From assembly GCA_015350385.1 (NCBI GenBank), contig WNKI01000002.1, forward strand, positions 9,001,427 to 9,050,247: a stretch of DNA of 48,821 nucleotides, in the 5' to 3' direction. Positions 23,445-33,500 of the stretch are shown in pieces. This DNA comes from Aculops lycopersici. Its lineage: Eukaryota; Arthropoda; Arachnida; Trombidiformes; Eriophyidae. A model generated the notes under the pieces. The model did no database searches, had not been told where the DNA came from, and worked only from the letters and a program-made list of their open reading frames with translations. Position 1 is the stretch's first letter. Each line of letters starts with the position of its first letter. A program made the translations under genes and the position numbers.

Positions 23445-24791
23445 ATGATGTCGTCGTCGGTGCATCAAGAAGGAGAGTACAAGAAAAATGCCAATTCGGA
23501 ATCTGAGGTAAAATGGAGCATTCGATCAATGAGATCGGAGGATATCGTTCAGTGTTTGGAGATATGGCGAAAAGTTGAGCTTACAGAGGCACATAGCACC
23601 GTAGAGAATTGGCTGAATGCAGACCCAGGTGGCTTCTACGTGGCCGAATTGGATAACGATTCAGGTAAGTGTAAAAAATCAACAGCTGATTCAATAACTA
23701 GGTACTCGATGGATGACTAAGCAAAATAACCGTCCCAAAACTACATGCCATTAGGCAAAATCATCGGCATGTGCTCCGGAACCTTCACAAGACCTGACAC
23801 GGCCTTTATGGGTTTCTATGCGGTCGAACCTGACTACCAAGGCTTAGGAGTTGGACGAAAGCTTTGGTCGACCACATTGGAACGTTTGGATTCGAGAACA
23901 AACGTTGGACTCTATGGCGTACCCTCGATGTCTCACAAGTATAAGAAGGCCGGCTTCATTCTAGAGGACTCAATTCGAATGATCATCTATGAGAGTAAAC
24001 CTGGCGAGACACTTAAATTGGATACAAGCCAATTGAAAGATATTGACGAGCTTCTTGGTTGTCGGCTGCAATTGATTGACTCTAACATTGAAGACTCAAT
24101 GCTGAAGAAACTCATAGAATACGACCAATCAGTTCAAAAGTTTTCCCGCGAACGCCTATTGAAACTTCTTGTTAGCAGCGAAAATGTTCCATTAATTTAT
24201 GCCATTGTCAAAGACCATAGCACGTCGAAAATTTGTGTCCAGCAAGACCAACATGGATCCCAAACACATCCGGTTGAAAGAAAATCGTCCTGTTGCGCAA
24301 GACCAAACCAGGAGTCGATCATCGAAGACGAAACCCTCAGCACCAGCATCAGAGGGTCACTATCTATCTCGGCCACAAACTTGGGAGATATACCACTTAG
24401 GTGCAGCTCACCCATCGACATTCCATCGGTTTCGGCCACGACATATGAGAATCCAAATGGCGACCCTTGTTTTGTGGTACCTTATGAGATTCTGGGTTAT
24501 GGTTGCATCAAACCAGACAATACATCCGGTGCGATGGTTGGGCCAATCTATGCTGATTCAAGCGATATTTGTGAAGTCATTCTGAAAAATCTCTTGGAAG
24601 ATTTTAAGCTGAAGCCTGGCGGCAAGATATCAATCATGGCTCTAAGCTCAAACAAACAGGCTTACAAAATTTGCAACAAGATTGGCATGATTGAAATAGA
24701 TCAATGCACCCGGTTGTTTACCAAGTTTATACCAACTGCTTCTTTCTCCAAGATCTATTATGTGCACACTCCAAACTTTAGCCTCTTTTAG
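23445..24791 (+). CDS. GNAT-family N-acetyltransferase with YitH-like C-terminal domain (two exons)
   Basis: Exon 1 is 23445-23664 and exon 2 is 23755-24791. The 90-bp intron has a CAG-GTAAGT donor and a CATTAG acceptor, and the join keeps the frame (Ser-Gly-Lys-Ile) to give 418 residues. The first half is a GNAT fold: RSMRSEDIVQCLEIW, GFYVAEL, the acetyl-CoA-binding loop YQGLGVGRKLW, and a YKKAGF strand-helix. The second half (GYGCIKPDNTSGAMVGPIYAD and the following helices) resembles the Acetyltransf_18/YitH-type module found in nematode and arthropod proteins that pair two acetyltransferase-like domains. A hydrophilic linker with a Cys pair separates them. The substrate cannot be told from sequence. 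No signal peptide or membrane segment, so it is probably cytosolic. Confidence 0.82.
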
Positions 24792-24944
24792 AGATGACAA
24801 ACTACTAATCTACATTGATAAATAATATCAAATACACTCTCAACTTTGATATATTGCACTCTAGACTTTATCAATTCGATACAATTTATTATCATATACA
24901 AATAAGTTATTAATTCATTCGAGAGTCTTTCGGGTCCTAGCTAG

Positions 24945-25469
24945 TCAATTACTCTTTTGCTTGTATAATTTCTTAACATCTTGCTCGAATCTATTTTGAA
25001 CAAAAACTCCATTCACATCAAAGTAGTTACCGACCGATTTTGTCCAAGAAACCTGATTGTTGGATTTCTCCATTATCAAAGTGTACTGATCGTCAAATCT
25101 CTTCATCTTTGACAACAGCTTTATCTTCGTTGGGTTCTTATTCTTTTGCTTGGTGTATCCTATCAAAATGGTATTGCTTTCAACAAAGTTGGTATATAAT
25201 GTGAGAACGCATATGAGGATTATGTACGCATAGACGCAGACCTTCAATACTTGCGCCGACTCGGGGAATGGGTGAAGGAAGTCATAGATAAGGGCGAAGA
25301 AAGCGGCACCAACCGGTAGGGCGCAAAGGAATAATCTGATGTCGACTAAGAAGTTTGATTCGTCATATTTGAATTGTTGCAAGATGATCTGCTTCGCCGT
25401 CTCATCGAGGACATTCTTAACCTGGCCGGCGTCCCACTTGTCTACCTTGATGATCTCCTCCTGCGACAT
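24945..25469 (-). CDS. SPCS2: Signal peptidase complex subunit 2
   Basis: A 174-residue ER membrane protein matching SPCS2 (the 25-kDa subunit), which helps the signal peptidase complex engage the translocon and measure the cleavage site. Family features are visible: KVDKWDAGQVKNVLDE near the N-terminus, KYDESNFLVDIRLFLC before the first helix, two closely spaced membrane helices (about 45-65 and 75-95), and the C-terminal cytosolic part with YTLIMEKSN and SVGNYFDVNGVFVQNRFEQDV. It is shorter than human SPCS2 (226), lacking some of the N-terminal extension. The ATG at 25469 is preceded by no conserved residues. It is divergent from DGCR8. Confidence 0.94.
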   Translation of the reverse strand: MSQEEIIKVDKWDAGQVKNVLDETAKQIILQQFKYDESNFLVDIRLFLCALPVGAAFFALIYDFLHPFPESAQVLKVCVYAYIILICVLTLYTNFVESNTILIGYTKQKNKNPTKIKLLSKMKRFDDQYTLIMEKSNNQVSWTKSVGNYFDVNGVFVQNRFEQDVKKLYKQKSN

Positions 25470-25996
25470 TATTGTCCTGGCTATCTTATCTCGCGTTGTT
25501 AGATGATATAATGGTATACCTGAAAATAGTTAGTAGATGGATGACATATCCTAAAATTGTGAATGCTGGGAATATAACTATCAAATCGATTGATGCCAGA
25601 ATAGTTTGCTTCTGTCTAAGATGACAGCTTGCTGCACAGCTGATGCAGATTTTTTAGGCGAACAAATATTTGTGAGCGAACTGTAGCAACAAACGTGGTC
25701 TCCCTCGCATGTTCCTAAAGGCGACTTTCTGGCGCATTGTCTGTGCTAGGACATGCAAGCAACTCGCGCAATAATTTGAATTGCCTGGGTAGAAACAAAC
25801 AAACAACAAACTTGTCATTTAACAAAACCATCTAATATATTTATTGATCATAGAACATGACTACAATTTTGTCATGATGATGATTATGATTGACTTCATT
25901 AGACCAATGTAGATATTCTAATCCAATACAGGACATCAAAACTACTATTTGAGCGACAGAAAGTGACGAATTTTGCCAGATAATAAACTGATCAAA
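25470..25996. promoter_or_regulatory. Divergent promoter interval of SPCS2 and DGCR8
   Basis: A 527-bp gap holding both promoters. A small inverted repeat (CATGAC, 9-base loop, GTCATG) lies near 25856-25876 in the probable DGCR8 leader. It is too short to be called a Microprocessor hairpin. No TATA box at a convincing distance. Confidence 0.5.
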
Positions 25997-27391
25997 ATGA
26001 CGGAGAAGTCATCCGAATCCTCTCCCATGTCGTCGGGTTCCTCCACATCTTCCTCCGTCATCGATGATAACGAGGAGGTTGACCAATTACTCGAGAGTTT
26101 CCTCGATAACCCCGCCCAACCCTCGCATATTGAGAGGACCAAGACCGTGCTCAAGAAGAGAGGGCAAGACTACTTTGAGGTCCTTCCTGAAGGTTGGATT
26201 GAGGCTACACACTCCAGTGGAATGCCATTATATTTACACAAACAATCGAGAGTCTGCACCATGTCGAAGCCATACTACTTAGGCGGGGGTAGTGTTAGGA
26301 AACACGAGTTGCCGATTGCAGCCATACCTTGTTTACAGTATCGCCGTGAGATGGAAAAGGAAGCTGCGCGAGAAGGTGAAGAGCCCCAGGGTGACGGTGT
26401 TAGCTTAGAGACAGTGCAAGACCACAAGAGAGAAAAGTGGCTGAATTCGGATGAGGTCCGGGAGTATTGTGAGAAGTTGTTTGAGTTTGTTGAAATTAAA
26501 ATAAGGAAATTTAAAACTTGGGCCGATCGCCGAAAGCACATGTCAATCGTCAGAGAACAACGACAAAGGCCGTCGTTGCCGAATGACACTAAACTAATCA
26601 CATGTTCCTCAAGCGGCAATGCTATGAGCAAGAAAGAATTTGTTATGAATCCAGCCGGAAAGTCATTTGTTTGCATTTTGCATGAGTTTGTTCAGCATAA
26701 GGAGAAGGTGCAGCCTAGATACATTTACAAGGAACTAGAGAATGCAGTTACCCCCTATAGTGCCACAGCCGAGATTAACGGAGTACCATACGGTATAGGG
26801 TATGGAAAGAGCAAGAAGGATGCTAAGGAGGAGGCTGCCAAAAAGACCATTGGAATTTTGATTCCAGATATCAAGAGTATCACAGAGACCACCGGACCAA
26901 GTAAGTTTGGTGGCCACTCAGAGAATTCGCAAGATTTAAAGTTTTTCGACAACATCAAAATTGATGACAGTAGAATAACCGAGTTATGCTCCAAAGCTGG
27001 ACTCCAATCACCATATCAAGTTCTAGTCGAGTGTTTAAAGCGTAACGCGGGCACCTGTAATGCGGAAATAGAGCACAATGTTCAACTTATCAAGCACCAT
27101 AGAAATATCTACACAATGAAAGTGAACGAGCATGAGGCAAAGGTAGAGTGTAAGAACAAGCGAGAGGGCAAACAAAAAGCGGCCCAAGTGATACTGCAAA
27201 AACTCCACCCTCAAGTGACCTCATGGGGAGGCTTGCTTCTAATGTATGGCCGTGGTTCATGTAAGACACCAAAGGAGAAGAAGGAGGAGGAGCAAAAGAT
27301 TACCGAGTTGCAGAGTACCGCCAGTCCAAACACACCAAATTACGCCATCCTTAAGAAGCTTAAGGAGGAGATGCTCAAGCTCAGCTATTAA
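25997..27391 (+). CDS. DGCR8: Microprocessor subunit DGCR8/Pasha
   Basis: A 464-residue partner of Drosha that binds primary microRNA hairpins in the nucleus. From the ATG at 25997 the order is: a Ser-rich acidic N-terminus; a WW-like, heme-binding region (LPEGWIEATHSSGMPLYLH) with the conserved Ile-Pro-Cys-Leu motif whose Cys112 corresponds to the heme-ligand cysteine of human DGCR8; a first dsRNA-binding domain at about 215-300 (KSFVCILHEFVQH, GIGYGKSKKDAKEEAA); a second at about 340-405 (SPYQVLVECLKRN, VECKNKREGKQKAAQVIL); and a C-terminal helix (NYAILKKLKEEMLKL) that binds Drosha in the family. It is much shorter than human (773) or fly Pasha because the N-terminal extension is reduced, yet all functional parts remain. 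Single exon. Confidence 0.96.
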   Translation: MTEKSSESSPMSSGSSTSSSVIDDNEEVDQLLESFLDNPAQPSHIERTKTVLKKRGQDYFEVLPEGWIEATHSSGMPLYLHKQSRVCTMSKPYYLGGGSVRKHELPIAAIPCLQYRREMEKEAAREGEEPQGDGVSLETVQDHKREKWLNSDEVREYCEKLFEFVEIKIRKFKTWADRRKHMSIVREQRQRPSLPNDTKLITCSSSGNAMSKKEFVMNPAGKSFVCILHEFVQHKEKVQPRYIYKELENAVTPYSATAEINGVPYGIGYGKSKKDAKEEAAKKTIGILIPDIKSITETTGPSKFGGHSENSQDLKFFDNIKIDDSRITELCSKAGLQSPYQVLVECLKRNAGTCNAEIEHNVQLIKHHRNIYTMKVNEHEAKVECKNKREGKQKAAQVILQKLHPQVTSWGGLLLMYGRGSCKTPKEKKEEEQKITELQSTASPNTPNYAILKKLKEEMLKLSY

Positions 27392-28947
27392 GCTTTCGAC
27401 TTTGTCATATGGCTCTAGTGATTATCCTGTTTAGGGCATGAAATTATGGACAAGAGTCATTAGTAATTACTATTATTAAATTATCCATTAACTCATTGAT
27501 GACATTCACATCAAGCTATCCTCTCACTTACTTCCCAGAACATCACAGAACTTCCTGTTGGCCATGTAATCTTGCTATTTTCTATATCAACTATACATAT
27601 ATTGATATCTTTTATCTAGAAACTTATCGACGAGTGAGGAGATGGACCAAAGCATCCTTACGTGACAGTATTAGATTTTTACTTATGTGTCTAATCCCTG
27701 TCCCGTAAGATGCTCTGATCGATCTGGCTGCTATAACATCTTGATGCGAAATGAGGCTTGATTCGCATTGATTTGAAGTTCTTAAGTAGTAGTCGTCTTG
27801 ACAGTGCGACTTTATTAAGATCTCAGGAACAACTTGTTCGTGGTTTTGTGGTATAAAACTGATGATGATATTTAAATAGTGAGTTGTTGCTCAATTGAGT
27901 TGAGTTAGAGAATGAAGAGGCTAGTTGAGAGTTGCTACTTGGCCGGTTGGACGACCAGGAGGAAGACGCAAACGTCGAAACAGCATCGACAATCTATCGG
28001 TGGTAGCCTCCGTAGTTTGCAATACTCTTTGTCGAAACTCTAGGCGCCCTATTGCGCCGACTACAGCAGATTCAGCTCGCGTCGTCACCGTCATCACCTC
28101 CACCGTCGACACCAATCTATTGCTCCCAGAACATTTTGCTAGCCCCCTAAAAGCCATAGGGCAAAGACAGTAGCGATCGGCGCAACTAGTTGCACTCTCG
28201 ACGACTAAGACTACGACGGCATCGTCGTCGTTGATGGTAAGCGCAGGCAGGCGAGCCCATTCAACGGGCGCCAAAAATAACTTTGCGGCGCAACAAGTGG
28301 CCGTGGCAAGCGAGGCGCGCGGCCAACATGGAAATATATTGGTAGTGTCTGAAAAGCGACAATATGTTTCGCCGGCTACTCCAACGACTACTAGCCTCTT
28401 TAATTCTACCTCGTGGCTACCGTCGCTTCTAACGTTTGTATGTGATGGTAGTGGGCCCACACAAAACACTTACTGGCTTGGCGAAACAACTGGGCTCATA
28501 CCACGAAGACCACGACTCTTCTCGTCTCGTCGAGAGCGCTACTAGCGGGCTAGAGAACGAGGCCAATGAGAGCGACGCGAACAAGCCACAACCAATCATC
28601 AAGCTATCGTCGGCTGAATCAGCAGCTTGAACTCATCGATGGTAAGTGAAACTAACAAATTTTTTGGGGCCAAAACTTTCCTCGGTGGACCTTCATGGTG
28701 TTGGACTTACTGCGGCAGCAATTGAATCCATACCACCTATCTAGCCAGTGAATTGGTGGCATTCAACAACATAGACCCCACTCTCTGCACGGTAGTTTTT
28801 CATTTAAGGTGGTTGTTGTGGTTGAGGTTGTGGGAGATCCTCATGGCCTCGACCGATGTGGAAAACTAACCACTTGTTGTTGGAGGCGTCGCCGCCGACG
28901 CAGCTTCCATTGAGTCCTTGTTGCTACTGTTGTACATGATGTTCTAG

Positions 28948-28983
28948 GTAGTGGTAGTGGCTCTTATTGTGCACTACCACTAC
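28948..28983. repeat. Perfect inverted repeat, hairpin 1
   Basis: GTAGTGGTAGTG at 28948-28959 is followed by a 12-base loop and its exact complement at 28972-28983. It stands 6 bp before a second, longer hairpin. The stem is too short for a canonical microRNA precursor by itself. Confidence 0.85.
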
Positions 28984-28989
28984 TTTGCA

Positions 28990-29030
28990 AGCCAATCTAA
29001 CAACAAAATGTTTGTTAAGTTAGATTGGCT
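28990..29030. repeat. Inverted repeat, hairpin 2
   Basis: AGCCAATCTAAC at 28990-29001 pairs perfectly with 29019-29030. Inside it AACAAA (29002-29007) pairs with TTTGTT (29011-29016) across a 3-base ATG loop, with a 2-base AA bulge on the 3' side. This makes an 18-bp stem, the most stable small fold I noticed in non-coding sequence. Confidence 0.88.
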
Positions 29031-29469
29031 GGCCTCTCTGGGCCCAGTTTAGTTATATTAAGCGAAAGAGAGAAAGACATAAACTTATCACATCGATCGG
29101 CGGCGCTGGCTAGTGCTCTCGATTTGCCATAACATAAATACAGTAACAAATGTGCTAAAAACTTAACCACCACTACCACCGGGGGCAACATGATGGGCTA
29201 CCCCAGTGGCGAGAGCATAGGAGCGCCACTGGCCGGAGCCTGCGTTGCTCTAGTATGTCGAGGCTCATCGAGGGTGCGATGGCTATCTAGTTATTTCAGT
29301 AACCCACAAGCTAAGCGGTTAACAAGAAGAAGTTCTAAAACACAATATCACGTTACAACTACCAAATTGAACATTAACTTTCTCTTTCCATCTATTTCGT
29401 CTGTTTTTATTATAATCATGGTGATTGCGTCGGGGCTTGCGACAGTGGCACCGACAGCAAAAATTATCA

Positions 29470-29889
29470 CTATCTAGGTTCCGCCATGACATTGTGGTTC
29501 TCTAGAAGAGGCTTAACACTTGGTCTGTAAGCTGGCGGTAGCAACTCTTCCTCTAAGGTGCAGACATGATCATCTGGCAATTTTCTATGATCAGTCAAAA
29601 CAAACTTGCTTGTGATCAAATCTACATCTAATTTCATTTCAGGCCTAAGGTTTTTAAATCTTACTGGATTCATACTGACATGCATTATGAAGTAATTGCC
29701 CTCTTTTGACGCTACACCTGTGTCCGTATTTGATCTCCCTTTGTAAGGTAAACTGTTCATACCTAAATACTCAATCTTCTTAATTGCTCCATTCTCTGCC
29801 CAAACCATGTTGGCTGTTCTCTTGAGACAAGCAAGAAGCTCTTGCTTTGGTAGCTTCCTGACAATCATAAATAATTCGTAAGCTGGCAT
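29470..29889 (-). CDS. MRPS6: Mitochondrial small-subunit ribosomal protein bS6m
   Basis: A 139-residue homologue of bacterial S6 and human MRPS6, part of the platform of the mitochondrial small ribosomal subunit, where S6 packs against S18. The N-terminal strand MPAYELFMIVRKL, the LLACLKRTANMVWAENGAIKKIEYLG helix-strand pattern and LPYKGRS follow the family. So do the NYFIMHVSMNPV strand and the basic FVLTDHRKL end of the S6 fold. The C-terminal 25 residues are extra and not conserved. As in the family, the N-terminus is not a typical cleavable presequence. Single exon; it is on the same strand as the Rho exchange factor gene upstream but separated by 669 bp. Confidence 0.94.
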   Translation of the reverse strand: MPAYELFMIVRKLPKQELLACLKRTANMVWAENGAIKKIEYLGMNSLPYKGRSNTDTGVASKEGNYFIMHVSMNPVRFKNLRPEMKLDVDLITSKFVLTDHRKLPDDHVCTLEEELLPPAYRPSVKPLLENHNVMAEPR

Positions 29890-30558
29890 TCCGAAAGTTA
29901 TTTCTTATTTTATCAAATATAATTAGAATAGATATTGCAAATCCTTCCTTTTAGCTACAACTGCAAAACAAGTCAGGGATTGTTTACATCTTTCTACACG
30001 AAGTTGCACACATTTTTTCGCTCACGGAGAACAAAAAGCACGCGACTTACGAGCTTTTTTCGTTCATTCGCACGCGGGAGTACAGTAACTCACAAAGAAC
30101 CACATCACCTGGGTTAATCCGGAATCCAGTAAAAAACACATCAAACTGTACTGTAGGTCGCATCTTATTGTCGAGACGAAAACGAAACTGTGGGTTTTTG
30201 ATGCTTCTTTGAGATATTTATTGGATTATTGGGGGTTTAAGTGCAACACGCTCCATAGAGGAAGCACAGGGCCGAAAAATCCTCAAAAAAGTCCCAGAAA
30301 CACGCCATTGAGAGAGGTGCACGAATCGAACTTTGATCTAATTTATCTCGTAACTGGGACAAAAGAAGCAAGATGTAATTTTACATATACTTAATTCAAC
30401 TCAGCAAGCTGATTCGATCGATGTATGGTTTTCCTATATCCCAGATGAACATAGTCATGTGTCTCCTTGTCAGAGGTATTGATCAAAGAGGGGAGTAGCC
30501 ACAGTATTGCCTCAGGTGGTGTGAAATTATTTACATTTATTGGATTCGCTATGCGCCA
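29890..30558. other. Intergenic region between the Rho exchange factor 3' end and MRPS6
   Basis: A 669-bp stretch with the MRPS6 promoter on its left side and the 3' untranslated region of the Rho exchange factor on its right. No coding sequence recognised; the small plus-strand frames are shadows of chance. Confidence 0.5.
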
Positions 30559-33500
30559 TTAATCTTGAGACTGACACCCATCTCTCTTCAAGCCGCAATC
30601 TGTTGAGGACGATGAGTTTGCCGTCATACAAATCGGCATCGTGCTTGATATATCAGTCCATTTCTCTTGGCGCATAACCATTATGTTGGATAGGGCATTT
30701 CGTCTCGAACGCCATTGCCCTAGATCCTTGGCGTGGTAGCGAAGCATTTGCAACCAATATCGAGTCTTGAGAGGTGTGTCAGCTCGTAGCAACATTGATT
30801 CCTTGTTTAAACGCTCGTGTATTTCAAAGGATTCCTCATAGTCCCCATAGGGTTGATGGTGATTGTGAAAATAATGATGGCTATAGTATTGATGCTGCTG
30901 CTGCTGCTGCTGTTGCTGCACTTCGATTAATGGACCCAAACTTCCGCTGGTGGTTGTTGACGTCACCTGGCTGAGAGATGAGGTTCTCGATTTATTGTTG
31001 TTGTTGTTGTTGGCCACCGTGGTAGTTGTCGTGGTAGAATTCGAGTCTAAAGATCCATCTCTCTGCGAGATTGATCGTTGTTTGTTGCTTGCGATGGAAT
31101 CGTTCCCGCTATCGAGTGAATTCGGACTAGCGACCCGATTCCTAGAACCAATGGCAGAGTTAGCGTCATTAGCTGATAGTTTAGTCACTGCTAACGCAGC
31201 GGCGGACTTGCCCACCAAGCTATTGGCCGATTGCTTGTGATGATAACTGTTAACTTTTGTCATCAGATGGTTCAATATGGTCGAGTTGGATGAATTGGAG
31301 CTACCAGATTTGTTTAAATGTGCTGCCGACTGGCCACTGGTTGTTATGGGCGCCCTTGGCAAGGCAGACGCCAATGAAAATGATCTTGGAGCTTGAATAG
31401 GTGGAGGCACAAATGTAGAGGTCATAGAGCCGACTTGATTCTCAGGTAAGCTATTCAACGAAGACATGGAAACAGTGTCGTGTGCCGGCTTACTGCCATT
31501 ACAACTACCGTTGTGAGAGTGATTTGTTTCACCCACATGATTAGCTGAAACCAATAGGGTCGAGCTGCCTCTCAGGTGGTTAATCAGAGACTTGGATGCT
31601 CCAACATTTGTCACTGATTGATGAAAAGTCGGATTGTTCGCTATCTCCGCGCTTGCTGGACGGTAGTCAGATGTTGCCGCTAGGGCGGCAATAGAAGTTG
31701 CACTGTTGCAAATAGACCCATGGCTATCTCCTGAACCGGAAATTGAGCGACGGGTGGCGCCATTGGGTGGCAAGTTTGCATATTGCGACAAACTGCTACC
31801 GCCATTGTTCCCAACGAATCCATTCGCTGATATTGATTGATTTGTTGTTTTGTTCAATGATGACAATGCGGAAGATATCGATGTCGCAGATGCCGCTTGT
31901 TGGGCAGAATTTGGACACTCACTGTTGTATTGGCTGCAATCATTACTCAATACGCAATTACTCAAAAACAATGGCTCCCTACAGGGAACGTAGCGATTGT
32001 TCTTTTCGCGGAACAACAACAGCGCCGCCTCCCTAATGCCATTCCCTTCCGGTGTAGGGATCATCAGCTTATTGTCAAGCGTTGATTTGACCAAATCTGG
32101 TCTATATTTCCAATTTGGCTTGCCCAATACAATCAAAAGCGCGTGGGATGCAATGTACCTTATGGGCTTCATCTTTTGCTTGGTCAAATGCTCGTTCAAT
32201 GGCGCGAAGTTAAGCTTGCCAGAATGAATGAACTGCGTTTCGTCACGATTCCATTTCAGCATTTCCATTGCAGTCTTTCGCAACTTCATATAACCGATGT
32301 CCTCCGTGTTGATCAAGCCTCGACGATGTGCCGAGATTGGCGTCGACAGGTTGCTAATGCGGCGCCAAATCTTATTAGATGCACCCACACCTTTGGTTTG
32401 CTGATTAATATGCTGCAAATGCAACTCGACCTTCAGTTGAGCGTCTCGCAAAGCCTCGCGGTCTTTGTGATGGTAGGCGGTGACCTTGTATAGTCGATTT
32501 AGCAACAATGGGTACCTAGAGCGTTCAGATATGTCCACGCGAGGGATAAGATGATAAAATGGTTATTAACAGGTCAAATGAGTGAGAGCAGTGCAGACTT
32601 ATCATTCATCCTTAGACATCATTAACCTACTTTGTAACTCGTTGCACTGGGACCATCAAAAAGGCGGCCAAGTTCATCCGTCTCAGCAATGTGTTCTCCA
32701 TTTGCGAAACTCTCAAGAAGATTCTGAGCAATTCTTTTTCTTTTGCCAAGCGAGCCAATAGACAAGCTGCAGAACCTTGACGAATACAATACGACTCGAA
32801 GGTATGCAACATTTCCGCAGATTCTACGAAGATCTTACCAATATTGATGGTGTTGTAATCTTGGTCACCAAGGTTTCGAGCTTCATTTATGGCCATTCCT
32901 AATCGATCAGCAAATCTACAGTGCGCCATAATTAGCTCATCCAAGTTGAGGAAAATACCATTGATTTGGTCTTTGCTCAGGAGGCCAGCAATTTGCATTG
33001 GCCGATAGAACTCATCATGGATAATCTTCAAGTCGCGTCCATATTTGAGCTCTGTCTCAACAAATTCCGAAATAATCTCTTTTCTTTCGATTCGTTTCTT
33101 GTCGCAAGACTTGCAAAGCGGAAGTCCATTCATCGCGGCTATGTAAGCTGTATCCAATTGTTCAGATGTTAAAGAGGATTGATCATTCAAACTCATGCTT
33201 AACGAGACATCGCCGACCCGTAGTTGTCTCATCTCGTTGGTCTTGTGCATTAAAACCGCTTGATCAGCATAGATGAATTGATCGCAATCGAGACATTGAA
33301 ACTCGATCACCAGCTCGCCCCCAAAGTTGAGTGGTTGCTGTCTACTCATTAGGTAATTGTTGAGCTTTGAGATCGTAGCATGATGACCATGAGAAGATCT
33401 GGTGGCCATGAGATTACTATTATTAGAATTAGATTTAGCTGTGGTCTTTCCATTCGGAGTTGTAAATCGTGGTGCTGAAATTGAACTACCCAGCAAGTTA

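Larger units (their letters stand above)
27392..29469. other. CpG-rich non-coding stretch between DGCR8 and MRPS6
   Basis: About 2.1 kb without a recognisable protein. From about 27920 to 28640 it is markedly richer in CG dinucleotides than the rest of the window and leaves long open frames on both strands (182 codons on the minus strand at 27921-28469), which follows from composition. It ends with a strong 5' splice site (GATG-GTAAGT, intron starting 28642), so it may be the first exon of an unidentified transcript. A small plus-strand ATG frame at 28445-28630 (61 codons, Ser/Glu-rich) precedes that site. Two adjacent hairpins lie at 28948-29030. Confidence 0.5.

Noticed and set aside
27921..28469. 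182-codon minus-strand open frame
   Set aside because: It lies in a CpG-rich stretch where stop codons are rare on both strands, and its translation resembles no protein.
29190..29477. Plus-strand gene starting MMGYPSGES
   Set aside because: The ATG frame turns into random-looking sequence within about 25 codons and its end overlaps MRPS6 antisense. A first exon is possible but no partner exon was found.
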